From Pseudoglutamicibacter albus (lineage in GTDB: Bacteria; Actinomycetota; Actinomycetes; Actinomycetales; Micrococcaceae), in assembly GCF_031458175.1 (NCBI RefSeq), contig NZ_JAVDXX010000001.1:930001-994000 (forward strand): DNA of 64,000 bases, written 5' to 3'. Under the pieces are notes generated by a model that saw nothing but the letters and a program-made list of their open reading frames with translations, ran no database searches and was not told the DNA's origin. Shown here in pieces: positions 55,364 through 64,000 of this stretch (position 1 is the stretch's first letter; each line of letters opens with the position of its first letter). Position numbers and translations under genes: made by a program.

Positions 55364-56752
55364 CTATACCTCCTTCGTCGGGTTCAGTAAGGCACGCGCC
55401 TGACCAATCAGTGTGATCGAGCCGGTCACTAGAACTCCGCCGCCCATGTCCTCGGCCTCATCTGCCTTCGCGGCAGCCCAATCCAGCGCGTCCGGGACCG
55501 ACTCCGTGATGAAAATATCCTCTTCATCGAAGCCGGCGTCCACAGCCAACGCGGCAAGATCCCCAGCCGGGATCGAGCGCGGTGAATCCGACTGCGTGAT
55601 AGCGACGTCACGCACCAGCTCACCGAGCTCTTCACGCCAACGAATCAGCATCCCTAAGGCATCCTTCTCTTGCAGAATGCCCAAAACCAATACGAGACGA
55701 GAGAAACCGAAGGCTTCCTTGAGCGCTTTCGCTGTCACAGTGACACCGGCGGGATTGTGCGCAGCATCCAAAATGAACGTCGGGGACGTGCGCACTGTTT
55801 CGAGCCGTCCGGGGCTCTCGGCAACACCGAAACCTGCACGCACAACCTCGATATTGAGCGGTCTATCTCCCCCGCCGAGGAACGCCTCCACAGCAGCTAA
55901 AGCGACCGCGGCGTTCTGCGCTTGATGCTCACCGTGCAAAGCCAACGCGATATCGGTATAACGCTCGGCGAGCCCCTGGATGGTCAGCAGTTGGCCACCT
56001 ACAGCCAGCTGACGTTCGGTAGTACCGAACTCAACACCTTCGAAACGCCACTGTGCGCCCTTCTCTTTGGCGGCATCGAGCAGAACTTGCGCGGCCTCCG
56101 GATCCTGAACGGACGAAACCAGGATCGCGTCCTGCTTGATGATGCCTGCCTTCTCAGAAGCGATGTCGTGGAGGGTATCGCCAAGAAGGTCCGTATGGTC
56201 AAGGTCGATCGGCGTGACCACGGCAACCTGACCATCGGCGACGTTGGTGGCGTCCCAGGCCCCGCCCAAACCGACTTCAAGCACAACAACTTCAACTGGT
56301 TCATCAGCGAAGACAGCGAAGGCGAGGATCGTGACCGCCTCGAAGAACGTGATCGGGTTCTCCCCTTGCTCACGCAGTTCGGCGTCCACTATCTCAAGGT
56401 AGGGCTGGATCTCATCCCATATCCGAACCAGTGTGGTGTCAGCGACCGGATGCCCGTCTATCACGATCCGCTCGGTGACGCTCACCAAGTGCGGGCTTGT
56501 GAAACGGCCCGTACGTATGTCATGAGCAAGCAGGAGCGACTCAATCATGCGGGCGGTCGAGGTCTTCCCGTTCGTTCCGGTGATGTGGATGACCGGGGCC
56601 GCCTTCTGCGGATCCCCCAGAACATCCATGGCCCGCCGCATCGCGTTCATGCGGGGTTCTATCTTGTTCTCCGGGGCACGCGCAAGCAACTGCGCGTACA
56701 CCCGAGCCACACCTTCCGGGTCTTTCAGATCCGGTGCGTTGTGTTCAGACAC
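55364..56752 (-). CDS. folC: Folylpolyglutamate synthase / dihydrofolate synthase
   Basis: Adds glutamate to dihydropteroate and folates. 462 residues from GTG 56752 (SEHNAPDLKDPEGV), seven bases after the ileS stop; the open frame extends 49 codons further but that part is the antisense-free end of ileS. ATP-binding HITGTNGKTSTARM near 57, FTSPHL, EVGLGGAWDATN, and the C-terminal ligase part (FILDAAHNPAGV, VLGILQEKD) are all present. It forms an ileS-folC-DUF4233 group. Confidence 0.94.
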   Translation of the reverse strand: MSEHNAPDLKDPEGVARVYAQLLARAPENKIEPRMNAMRRAMDVLGDPQKAAPVIHITGTNGKTSTARMIESLLLAHDIRTGRFTSPHLVSVTERIVIDGHPVADTTLVRIWDEIQPYLEIVDAELREQGENPITFFEAVTILAFAVFADEPVEVVVLEVGLGGAWDATNVADGQVAVVTPIDLDHTDLLGDTLHDIASEKAGIIKQDAILVSSVQDPEAAQVLLDAAKEKGAQWRFEGVEFGTTERQLAVGGQLLTIQGLAERYTDIALALHGEHQAQNAAVALAAVEAFLGGGDRPLNIEVVRAGFGVAESPGRLETVRTSPTFILDAAHNPAGVTVTAKALKEAFGFSRLVLVLGILQEKDALGMLIRWREELGELVRDVAITQSDSPRSIPAGDLAALAVDAGFDEEDIFITESVPDALDWAAAKADEAEDMGGGVLVTGSITLIGQARALLNPTKEV

Positions 56753-56759
56753 GAAACGT

Positions 56760-59700
56760 TCAGCCTTCCTGCCCGGCACCATCAGCGGCATCCGCCGCCT
56801 CGACCGTAGCGCTCGGCGCATCAACATCCGCGGCTTCAGTTGCGAGCTCGACAGCAAGGGTCTCCCCCGCAACCAGTTCACGATGCGCTTCAACCGCATC
56901 GACTACCGCCTGCTCAGCACGGACAACGACCTTGGCGCGTTGGCCCACGCTCAAACCGGAATCACGGCGCGCGGCCTGGATCACACGGATCACGTCGCGG
57001 GCAACACCTTCGGCTTCCAGCTCCGGGGTCACGTGAGTGTCCAGAACCACAAAGCCACCCGAAGGCAGAACCGCTGCCGCACGAGCGCCAGCCGAGGCCT
57101 CATCGACAACCGTGGTGAGTGTGTACTCACCCTCATGCAGTTCGAGCCCGCCAGCGGTCACCGTGCCGTCCTCGGCAACAGACCAGTCACCTGTCTTCGA
57201 CGCTTTGATCGCTTGCTGAACCTGCTTACCCAAACGCGGGCCGGCGGCGCGAGCGTTCACCACCAGCGTGCGGGTGATGCCGTAGGCGGCCTCGTCGACC
57301 TCAGCGGCATCAGCTAGGCGAACCTCCTTGAGGTTCAGCTCATCAGCGATGATGTCAGCGAACGTACCCTGCAACTGTGCCGCGCCATCGACCACAACAT
57401 CCATCGCGGCCAGCGGCAAACGAACACGCAACTGGTGAGCCTTACGCAAGCTAGAACCCTGAGAAGTGATCGAACGCGTCAGATTCATGAGTTGAACCAG
57501 CTGCGGATCCTGCGGGAACTTATCCGCATCCGGGTAGTCCGTCAAATGCACCGAACGGCCACCCGTCAGGCCACGCCACATCTCCTCAGTAGCCAGCGGC
57601 AACAGTGGAGCAGCAACACGGCACACCGTCTCCAAAACGGTGTACAGAACATCCATCGCCTCCGTGTCTTCCTCGAAGAAACGGTGACGAGAGCGGCGCA
57701 CATACCAGTTGGTCAGCAAATCAGTGAAGCGACGCAAAGCCTCGGTAGCGCCTGCAACCTCGTAGCGATCCATCGAATCGCGAACATCGCGAACCAAATC
57801 GCCGGTAGCAGCGAGCAAGAACCGATCCAACGGATCCTTCGCGTCGTAACGCTCTTGAGCCTCATATCCCTTGCCACCTAACGAGGAGTTGGCATAAAGG
57901 GTGAAGAAATACCACGTGCTCCACAACGGCAGAAGAACCTGGCGGACGCCCTCACGGATGCCTTCCTCGGTGACGATCAAGTTACCGCCACGCAAGATAG
58001 GCGAAGACATCAAGAACCAGCGCATCGCGTCGGAACCATCGCGGTCCAGAACCTCGTTGACGTCCGGATAGTTCTGCAAAGACTTCGACATCTTCTGACC
58101 ATCCGAGCCCAACACGATACCGTGAGAGATCACGTTCGTGAACGCCGGGCGGCCGAACAGCGCGGTCGCAAGGATATGCATCGTGTAGAACCAGCCACGG
58201 GTCTGGCCGATGTATTCAACAATGAAGTCCGCCGGGTTGTGGGTATCGAACCACTCTTCGTTGCTGAACGGGTAATGCACTTGAGCGTAGGGCATCGAAC
58301 CGGAATCGAACCACACATCCAAAACGTCCTCGACGCGACGCATCACGCCTTGGCAGCCATCGCCACAGCATTCAGCGCCACACTCGACGGTGAGTTCGTC
58401 AATGAATGGGCGGTGCAGGTCGACTTCGCCCTCATGGTTGCGTGGCAGACGACCGAAGCGTTCCTCAAGTTCAGCAAGCGAACCGAAAACCTCGATGTGT
58501 TCGCACTCGCCGCAGTCGCACTTCCAGACCGGGATCGGGGAACCCCAGAAACGGTTGCGGGAAATCGACCAGTCACGCGCATTTTCAAGCCACTTACCGA
58601 ACTGGCCATCCTTGACGTTGGAAGGGATCCAGTTAATCTGTTGGTTCAGATCAAGCATGTCCTGCTTGAACTCGGTGACCTTGACGTACCACGACGTGAT
58701 CGCGCGGTAGATCAGCGGTGTGCGGCAACGCCAGCAGTGTGGATAGGAGTGGTTGTAGGTCGCTTGCCGCATGAGGCGAGCGTTGGCCTTGAGGCTCGCG
58801 ATGATCGCCGGGTTCGCATCGAAAACCTGGACGCCTGCGATCTCCTCGAGCTCGGTGCCTTTGAAGAACGGCAAGAAGCGGCCGCCCTCATCCACCGACA
58901 AGATCACAGGAATCCCGTTGGCTTCACACACCCGCTGGTCATCCTCACCATATGCGGGGGCTTGGTGAACAACGCCGGTACCGTCCGTAGTCGTGACATA
59001 GTCATCTACCAGGATCCGGTAGGCATTGGATGTATCGAACTTCTCGTTATCAGCCAGAACCTGCCACAGCGGCTCATACCGCAATCCCGCCAGCTGCTCG
59101 CCGGAGTATGTGGCGACCACCGCATCGTGCGCTGCATCAGCATCCGCGTAGCCGAGGTCTTTAGCGTGAGCCGCGATCAGATCCTTCGCCAGCAGGTAGC
59201 GAGCGCCCGCGGCGACCGTGTTGGTCTTAGGCTGCTCCGGCCCGGCGGGAAGCACTGCGTACTCGATCTGTGGGCCCACTACCAGTGAGAGGTTAGTCGG
59301 CAGAGTCCACGGGGTCGTGGTCCAGGCGAGCACGGCGACGCCGGTCAGTTCGTCTGCCAGCGGGTTATCGCCTTCAGCGGTGATGGGGAACGTGACCGTG
59401 ACCGTCGGATCCTGTCGATCCTTGTACACGTCTTCATCCATGCGCAACTCGTGGTTGGACAGCGGGGTCTCGTCACGCCAGCAGTACGGAAGGACGCGGA
59501 AACCCTCATACGTGAGGCCCTTCTCGTGCAGCGTCTTGAACGCCCACAAGACCGACTCCATGAAGGACGGGTTCAGCGTCTTATAGTCGTTTTCGAAATC
59601 CACCCAACGCGCTTGGCGGGTCACATACGTCTGCCACTCTTCGGTGTATTTGAGCACCGACTCACGGCAGGCCGCGTTGAACTTGTCGATCCCCGTCTCG

Positions 59701-60074
59701 AGGATCTCGTTCTTATCCGTCATGCCGAGCTGCTTCATCGCCTCCAGCTCAGCCGGCAGACCATGGGTGTCCCAACCGAAGCGACGTTCCACGCGGCGGC
59801 CACGCTGCGTCTGATACCGGGCAACGAGGTCCTTGACGTAGCCGGTCAAAAGGTGGCCGTAGTGAGGCAGGCCGTTAGCGAAGGGAGGGCCGTCGTAGAA
59901 GACGAATTCGTTCTCGCCGCCCTCACGCTGATCGATCGAGGCCTGGAACGTTCCGTCCTTGTCCCAGAACTCGAGGATCCGCTCTTCGATTGACGGGAAA
60001 TGCGGAGACGACGGGGTCTCACCCGACGGGTCGGTTGTGACGCGAGGATAGTGAGATTCACGAGGACTATGCAT
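56760..60074 (-). CDS. ileS: Isoleucine--tRNA ligase, eukaryotic-like type 2
   Basis: Charges tRNA-Ile. 1104 residues from ATG 60074 ([10 protein letters not shown]), with GGAAAGG five bases upstream; the frame is open 44 codons further but that stretch is the T-box leader. Class I motifs: [15 protein letters not shown] (HIGH) and [13 protein letters not shown] (KMSKS). CP1 editing domain ([32 protein letters not shown]) is complete. Cys motifs ([18 protein letters not shown]) and a long C-terminal domain mark the type 2 form, which is commonly insensitive to mupirocin. Translation is expected to be controlled by the T-box upstream. Confidence 0.97.
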   Translation of the reverse strand: MHSPRESHYPRVTTDPSGETPSSPHFPSIEERILEFWDKDGTFQASIDQREGGENEFVFYDGPPFANGLPHYGHLLTGYVKDLVARYQTQRGRRVERRFGWDTHGLPAELEAMKQLGMTDKNEILETGIDKFNAACRESVLKYTEEWQTYVTRQARWVDFENDYKTLNPSFMESVLWAFKTLHEKGLTYEGFRVLPYCWRDETPLSNHELRMDEDVYKDRQDPTVTVTFPITAEGDNPLADELTGVAVLAWTTTPWTLPTNLSLVVGPQIEYAVLPAGPEQPKTNTVAAGARYLLAKDLIAAHAKDLGYADADAAHDAVVATYSGEQLAGLRYEPLWQVLADNEKFDTSNAYRILVDDYVTTTDGTGVVHQAPAYGEDDQRVCEANGIPVILSVDEGGRFLPFFKGTELEEIAGVQVFDANPAIIASLKANARLMRQATYNHSYPHCWRCRTPLIYRAITSWYVKVTEFKQDMLDLNQQINWIPSNVKDGQFGKWLENARDWSISRNRFWGSPIPVWKCDCGECEHIEVFGSLAELEERFGRLPRNHEGEVDLHRPFIDELTVECGAECCGDGCQGVMRRVEDVLDVWFDSGSMPYAQVHYPFSNEEWFDTHNPADFIVEYIGQTRGWFYTMHILATALFGRPAFTNVISHGIVLGSDGQKMSKSLQNYPDVNEVLDRDGSDAMRWFLMSSPILRGGNLIVTEEGIREGVRQVLLPLWSTWYFFTLYANSSLGGKGYEAQERYDAKDPLDRFLLAATGDLVRDVRDSMDRYEVAGATEALRRFTDLLTNWYVRRSRHRFFEEDTEAMDVLYTVLETVCRVAAPLLPLATEEMWRGLTGGRSVHLTDYPDADKFPQDPQLVQLMNLTRSITSQGSSLRKAHQLRVRLPLAAMDVVVDGAAQLQGTFADIIADELNLKEVRLADAAEVDEAAYGITRTLVVNARAAGPRLGKQVQQAIKASKTGDWSVAEDGTVTAGGLELHEGEYTLTTVVDEASAGARAAAVLPSGGFVVLDTHVTPELEAEGVARDVIRVIQAARRDSGLSVGQRAKVVVRAEQAVVDAVEAHRELVAGETLAVELATEAADVDAPSATVEAADAADGAGQEG

Positions 60075-60322
60075 GGGTGCCTTTCCAGCTCTTAGACCTA
60101 GTACGGCCAGGTCATCGTCGTGGGAAAGGGGACGAGCCACACGATGCAACGCATCGGTGATCCGCGGTACCACCCCGATTGCTGGAGTCAAGAAAACGCC
60201 AGCCACTCGTGCTCAGCTGTAACGGGCTGTCCCGTCCGGTTCTACTCACCCAACCATATTGATAGTGGGTTTTCTTCCGGAAGGCTCACCGGTGATTGCC
60301 GGGTCAGTGCCTCAATTGTCTG
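60075..60322 (-). promoter_or_regulatory. ileS T-box riboswitch (translational type)
   Basis: Seen on the minus strand: the T-box GGGGTGGTACCGCGGA (60161-60176), which would pair with the tRNA-Ile acceptor end. Upstream, CCGG-CAATCA-CCGG (60289-60302) makes a short hairpin with AUC, an isoleucine codon, in its loop, as in the ultrashort Stem I of known actinobacterial ileS leaders. A middle hairpin ACCCACTAT/ATGG-TTGGGT lies near 60247-60270. CCTTTCC (60123-60129) is exactly complementary to the Shine-Dalgarno GGAAAGG (60080-60086), so it could block it when uncharged tRNA is absent. A -10-like TAAAAT lies at 60329-60334. Confidence 0.85.
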
Positions 60323-60369
60323 TCAATGATTTTAGCTGAATTGGCGGCAAAAGCCATCACAGCCGCGAG

Positions 60370-61200
60370 CTACTTCTGGCCGAGTGTGCCGCGAATCACT
60401 TTGTGCTGCGCGGCCTGCGCTACAGGCCGGATAACAACCTCGTCGATATTCACGTGATGCGGAGCGTTGACCGCGAAGGAAACAACCGAAGCCACATCCT
60501 CCGCGGTAAGTGGATTCTCGACACCCTCATATACGGCGTCTGCCCGCTGTTGGTCGCCGCCGAAACGCCGCAGTGAAAACTCCTCGGTCGCAACCATCCC
60601 AGGCAGAACCTCGATGACACGCACGTTATTCTCTGCCTCCTCAAGCCGCAGAACCTGGGTCAACGCGCGCTCTGCCGACTTCGCCGCGTTATAGCCAGCC
60701 CCGCCTTCGTACGAGACGATTCCAGCGGTCGAGGTGAGGTTCAGAACCGTACCGCCGCCATCAACCGCACGCAGATGCGAAAGCAAAGCCTTCGTGAGCT
60801 TGAGCGTACCGATCACGTTGTTGTTATACATCCACTGCCAGTGCTCAAGGTCAGCTTCAGCTACCGGTTCCTGGCCGCGTGCGCCACCGGCGATGTTGAT
60901 GAGGGTGTCCGCTCCCGCATCGACCGCTGCGGCCACAATACGGTCAACTTCAACATCCGAGGTGATGTCAGCAGCTACCACACGGCATCCGGTCTCTGCC
61001 GCCAGGGCCTCCAGCTTCTCAGCCCGACGGGCAACTGCAATCACTTCCCAGCCAGCCTGACGCAAAGCAACCACTGTCGCGCGACCAATACCGGCCGAGG
61101 CACCCGTGACGACAGCACAATGGGAACCAGCCGAGGCAAGGGGCAAGGATGAAGAACTGCTCGCTGCGGAAATACTCGATGCGGGAATATCAGAAGCCAT
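60370..61200 (-). CDS. Short-chain dehydrogenase/reductase, YdfG-like
   Basis: NAD(P)-dependent oxidoreductase. 276 residues from ATG 61200 (MASDIPASS); a GTG 11 codons earlier is open, and neither has a good Shine-Dalgarno. TGASAGIG near 36, NIAGG, the catalytic Ser in NLTSTAG, YNAAK (Tyr-x3-Lys), and a GMVATEEFSLRRF region as in serine/3-hydroxy acid dehydrogenases. The N-terminal 25 residues are Ser/Ala-rich. The substrate is unknown. It lies between ileS and valS without functional link. Confidence 0.88.
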   Translation of the reverse strand: MASDIPASSISAASSSSSLPLASAGSHCAVVTGASAGIGRATVVALRQAGWEVIAVARRAEKLEALAAETGCRVVAADITSDVEVDRIVAAAVDAGADTLINIAGGARGQEPVAEADLEHWQWMYNNNVIGTLKLTKALLSHLRAVDGGGTVLNLTSTAGIVSYEGGAGYNAAKSAERALTQVLRLEEAENNVRVIEVLPGMVATEEFSLRRFGGDQQRADAVYEGVENPLTAEDVASVVSFAVNAPHHVNIDEVVIRPVAQAAQHKVIRGTLGQK

Positions 61201-61278
61201 GGCATCAACTGTACGTCGTGACGCAAACCCCACTACACCCTTGCCGTAATCCCCCTACATACATGGGAGAATGGCCGC

Positions 61279-63897
61279 ATGTCTGAGAATCCTCAGGGCA
61301 CAGACACGCCCACTGAAATCAATGTTCCCGACCGTCCAGGCCTTGAAGGCCTCGAAGAGAAACTCAATCAGCGTTGGGCCGAAGAAGGCACCTACAGCTT
61401 CAACGAGGACACCACCCGCGCTGATGTCTACTCGATCGACACGCCACCGCCTACGGCCTCTGGTTCCCTCCACGTAGGACACGTGTTCTCCTACACGCAG
61501 ACCGACGTACTGGCCCGCTACCAGCGCATGAACGGCAAGAACGTCTTCTACCCCATGGGCTGGGACGATAACGGCCTGCCAACGGAGCGCCGCGTACAGA
61601 ACTATTACGGTGTGCGTTGCGATCCGGCAGTCCCCTATGACCCTGACTATCAGCCGCCAGCTCAGCCTGCGAAGAACCAGCGTGACTGGGACGCGATCTC
61701 GCGTCACAACTTCATCGACCTGTGCCTGAAGCTGTCCGAAGAAGACGAGAAAGTCTTTGAGGACCTCTTCACCCGGCTCGGCCTCTCGGTCGACTGGAAC
61801 ATCACCTACCGCACGATCGATGAACATTCGCGCGCCACCAGCCAGCGTGCCTTCCTGCGTGATCTTGCCGCAGGCAACGCCTACATGGCCGAGGCCCCAA
61901 CGATGTGGGACGTGACCTTCCGCACCGCTGTAGCCCAGGCGGAGCTTGAGGACCGCGAGGTGGACGGCGCACAGCACCGCTTCAACTTCACTGCGGCAGA
62001 TGGCCGCGGCATCGAAATCATGACGACGCGCCCTGAGCTTTTGCCTGCGTGCGTCGCGTTGGTGGCTCACCCGGATGATGAACGCTATCAAGACCTATTC
62101 GGTTCCACCGTTACTTCGCCGCTATTCGGTGTTGAGGTTGAGGTGCATCCGCATCCGCTTGCCAAGCCTGATAAGGGTACTGGTATCGCGATGATCTGTA
62201 CGTTCGGTGACGCTACCGACGTGACCTGGTGGCGTGAACTCAACCTTCCGACCCGCTCTATTGTGGGCCGTGATGGCCGCCTCATGCGCGAAACCCCAGA
62301 GTGGATCACTACCGATGCCGGGCGTGCAGCCTACGAGCAGATGGCTGGGAAGACGATCTTCTCCGCTAAAGAGTCCGTGGTGAACCAGTTGCGCGAGGCT
62401 GAGCTGTTGCTCGCGGAGCCGACCAAGATCAAGCATGCCGTGAACTTCTTTGAGAAGGGCGAACGCCCGCTCGAGATCGTGACCTCCCGCCAGTGGTACA
62501 TCCGCAACGGTGGCCGCGATGCCGAGCGCCGTGACGAACTCATTGAGCGCGGGCGTGAACTCGAATGGCACCCCGGCCACATGCGTTCCCGGTACGAGAA
62601 CTGGGTTGAGGGCCTCAACGGTGACTGGCTTGTTTCTCGCCAGCGTTTCTTCGGCGTGCCGTTCCCCATCTGGTACCCGATCACTCAGGACGGCGAACCG
62701 GACTACGAGAACCCGATCATCCCGGATGAGCAGCAGCTTCCTGTTGATCCGCTCGAAGACGTCCCTGCTGGATACACGGCAGAGCAGCGCGATCAGCCGG
62801 GCGGGTTCATGGGGGATCCTGACGTGCTCGACACGTGGGCTACCTCGTCCTTGACCCCGCAGATCGTTGGGAACTGGGGTGTGGACGAGAAGCGTTTCCG
62901 TAACGTCTTCCCGTTCGATCTGCGCCCGCAGGGCCACGACATCATCCGTACCTGGCTGTTCTCCACGGTGGTCCGCTCCAACTCGCTCGAAGGTGTTGCG
63001 CCGTGGAAGAACGCGGCACTGTCGGGTTGGATCCTGGACCCGGACCGCAAGAAGATGTCCAAGTCCAAGGGCAATGTGGTTGTTCCAACCGAGATCCTGG
63101 ACCAGTTCGGCTCCGATGCAGTTCGCTACTGGGCCGCCTCGGCCCGCTTGGGTGCGGACACCGCGTATGAGGTCGGTCAGATGAAGATCGGCCGTCGCCT
63201 TGCGATCAAGCTGCTCAACGCATCGAAGTTCGCTTTGAACTTGGGCGCTGACGAATCGCAGATCCTGCACGGCTCCGCTGATGTTGTCACGAACCCGTTG
63301 GACCGCTCGCTCTTGGTCCGCCTCGCTGAGGTGATTGAGAAAGCCACCGCGGCGTTTGAGGCTTATGAGTATGCGCGCGCGCTCGATCTCACGGAGTCCT
63401 TCTTCTGGGACTTCACCGACGACTATGTTGAGCTCATCAAGGACCGCGCATACGGCGGCCGTTCGGAGGCTGAGACCGCGTCCGTCCGCGCTACTCTCGC
63501 CACAACCCTCGATGCGTTGCTTCGCCTGCTGGCACCGTTCCAGCCGTTCGCTACCGAGGAAGTGTGGTCCTGGTGGCGTGCTGGTTCTGTGCACCGTGCG
63601 GCCTGGCCGAAGGCTGAGGAGATCCGCGCTGGCCTTGCAGATGCCGACGCCGAGATTCTGCCGAGCGTTGGTCAAGCCCTCATCGGTTTGCGTAAGGCTA
63701 AGTCCGATGCGAAGGTCAAGCAGCGCACGCGTGTTCTTTCCGGAACGATCACGGGTCCGGATGCCATAATCGAACGGGTGCGTGCAGCGCTCGAAGATCT
63801 CTCGGCTGCTACAGCAGCGGATTCGCTCGAGCTTGTTGTTGGCGGCACCGAACTGGTTGTCTCCGACGTCGAGCTAGAACAGGCCGAGGAAGCATAA
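61279..63897 (+). CDS. valS: Valine--tRNA ligase, type without C-terminal coiled coil
   Basis: Charges tRNA-Val. 872 residues, full length. HIGH motif in GSLHVGHVFSYTQTD near 56, KMSKS in KKMSKSKGNVVVPTEI near 592, editing domain in between (IMTTRPELLPACVALVAHPDD). The anticodon domain is present, but the C-terminus ends in a short alpha/beta part (IIERVRAALEDLSAATAADSLELVV) and lacks the coiled-coil tRNA arm of the E. coli enzyme. ATG 61279 with GGGAGA nine bases upstream; start of a monocistronic unit that ends at a strong terminator. Confidence 0.97.
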   Translation: MSENPQGTDTPTEINVPDRPGLEGLEEKLNQRWAEEGTYSFNEDTTRADVYSIDTPPPTASGSLHVGHVFSYTQTDVLARYQRMNGKNVFYPMGWDDNGLPTERRVQNYYGVRCDPAVPYDPDYQPPAQPAKNQRDWDAISRHNFIDLCLKLSEEDEKVFEDLFTRLGLSVDWNITYRTIDEHSRATSQRAFLRDLAAGNAYMAEAPTMWDVTFRTAVAQAELEDREVDGAQHRFNFTAADGRGIEIMTTRPELLPACVALVAHPDDERYQDLFGSTVTSPLFGVEVEVHPHPLAKPDKGTGIAMICTFGDATDVTWWRELNLPTRSIVGRDGRLMRETPEWITTDAGRAAYEQMAGKTIFSAKESVVNQLREAELLLAEPTKIKHAVNFFEKGERPLEIVTSRQWYIRNGGRDAERRDELIERGRELEWHPGHMRSRYENWVEGLNGDWLVSRQRFFGVPFPIWYPITQDGEPDYENPIIPDEQQLPVDPLEDVPAGYTAEQRDQPGGFMGDPDVLDTWATSSLTPQIVGNWGVDEKRFRNVFPFDLRPQGHDIIRTWLFSTVVRSNSLEGVAPWKNAALSGWILDPDRKKMSKSKGNVVVPTEILDQFGSDAVRYWAASARLGADTAYEVGQMKIGRRLAIKLLNASKFALNLGADESQILHGSADVVTNPLDRSLLVRLAEVIEKATAAFEAYEYARALDLTESFFWDFTDDYVELIKDRAYGGRSEAETASVRATLATTLDALLRLLAPFQPFATEEVWSWWRAGSVHRAAWPKAEEIRAGLADADAEILPSVGQALIGLRKAKSDAKVKQRTRVLSGTITGPDAIIERVRAALEDLSAATAADSLELVVGGTELVVSDVELEQAEEA

Positions 63898-63914
63898 CCT
63901 AACGGATAGCGAAC

Positions 63915-63964
63915 ATGAAGGTCCCTGTCACGCGACTATGCGCGTGACAGGAACCTTCATTTTT
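63915..63964 (+). terminator. Terminator after valS
   Basis: A 20-base stem (63915-63934 with 63941-63960, one mismatch), 6-base loop, followed by TTTTT. A strong intrinsic terminator 18 bases after the valS stop. The remaining 36 bases of the window hold nothing that I can name. Confidence 0.95.
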
Positions 63965-64000
63965 GGAAGACTCGCGTTACTCAGCAGTCCTCTCCTGAGA

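Noticed and set aside
58122-59288. Plus-strand open frame of 388 codons opposite ileS
   Set aside because: Antisense shadow of the ileS catalytic core.
62122-63675. Minus-strand open frame of 517 codons opposite valS
   Set aside because: Longest antisense frame, but it mirrors conserved ValRS codons and has no domain or Shine-Dalgarno.

Overview
The window is actinobacterial chromosomal DNA, most likely from the Micrococcales and probably a Micrococcaceae-like organism; the genus is not certain. Evidence: moderately high G+C, frequent GTG starts, a cysteine-free S4, a eukaryotic-type (type 2) IleRS, an archaeal-type ValRS without the C-terminal coiled coil, a long RNase E with disordered ends, DUF948/DUF6167 genes between rpsD and alaS, and the gene orders yajC-secD-secF, ruvC-ruvA-ruvB, thrS-HIT-pgsA, rplU-rpmA-obgE-proB-proA and nadD-rsfS. 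Nearly all genes are housekeeping. I see no tRNA, rRNA, CRISPR array, transposase or prophage gene.

Layout, left to right. 1-3.6 kb: rpsD, DUF948, DUF6167 and alaS (alaS is cut by the left edge). 3.8-9.2 kb: rarA, dtd, aspS, hisS. 9.5-14.1 kb: a DUF349 protein, a hypothetical gene overlapping the tail of the (p)ppGpp synthetase/hydrolase rsh. 14.3-21.1 kb: yebC-ruvC-ruvA-ruvB-yajC-secD-secF, all on the minus strand. 21.2-27.6 kb: an M3 oligopeptidase, pdxS, and thrS-HIT-pgsA. 27.7-35.7 kb: an SOS-type DnaE2 polymerase with a DUF6504 partner and a LexA operator, a ZapE-like ATPase, an S9 peptidase, and an antitoxin with a decayed toxin. 35.6-41.8 kb: SRAP, lipoate ligase and nrdH-nrdI-nrdE-nrdF with NrdR-like boxes. 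42-53 kb: a small membrane protein, nadD, a Gln/Arg-rich tail-anchored protein, rsfS, proB-proA, obgE, rpmA, rplU and rne. 53.5-64 kb: a VKOR protein, ndk, DUF4233, folC, ileS under a translational T-box, an SDR, and valS.

Themes. Translation dominates: six aminoacyl-tRNA synthetases (Ala, Asp, His, Thr, Ile, Val), D-aminoacyl-tRNA deacylase, three ribosomal proteins, RsfS, ObgE and RNase E. Genome maintenance is second: RuvABC, RarA, SRAP, DnaE2 and class Ib ribonucleotide reductase. No large undescribed system was found. The most notable local features are the ileS T-box, the LexA box in front of an imuAB-less dnaE2, the orphan antitoxin that keeps a perfect palindromic operator while its toxin is reduced to 26 codons, an insertion inside the catalytic signature of the CDP-alcohol phosphotransferase, and several unexplained repeats and palindromes in leaders.
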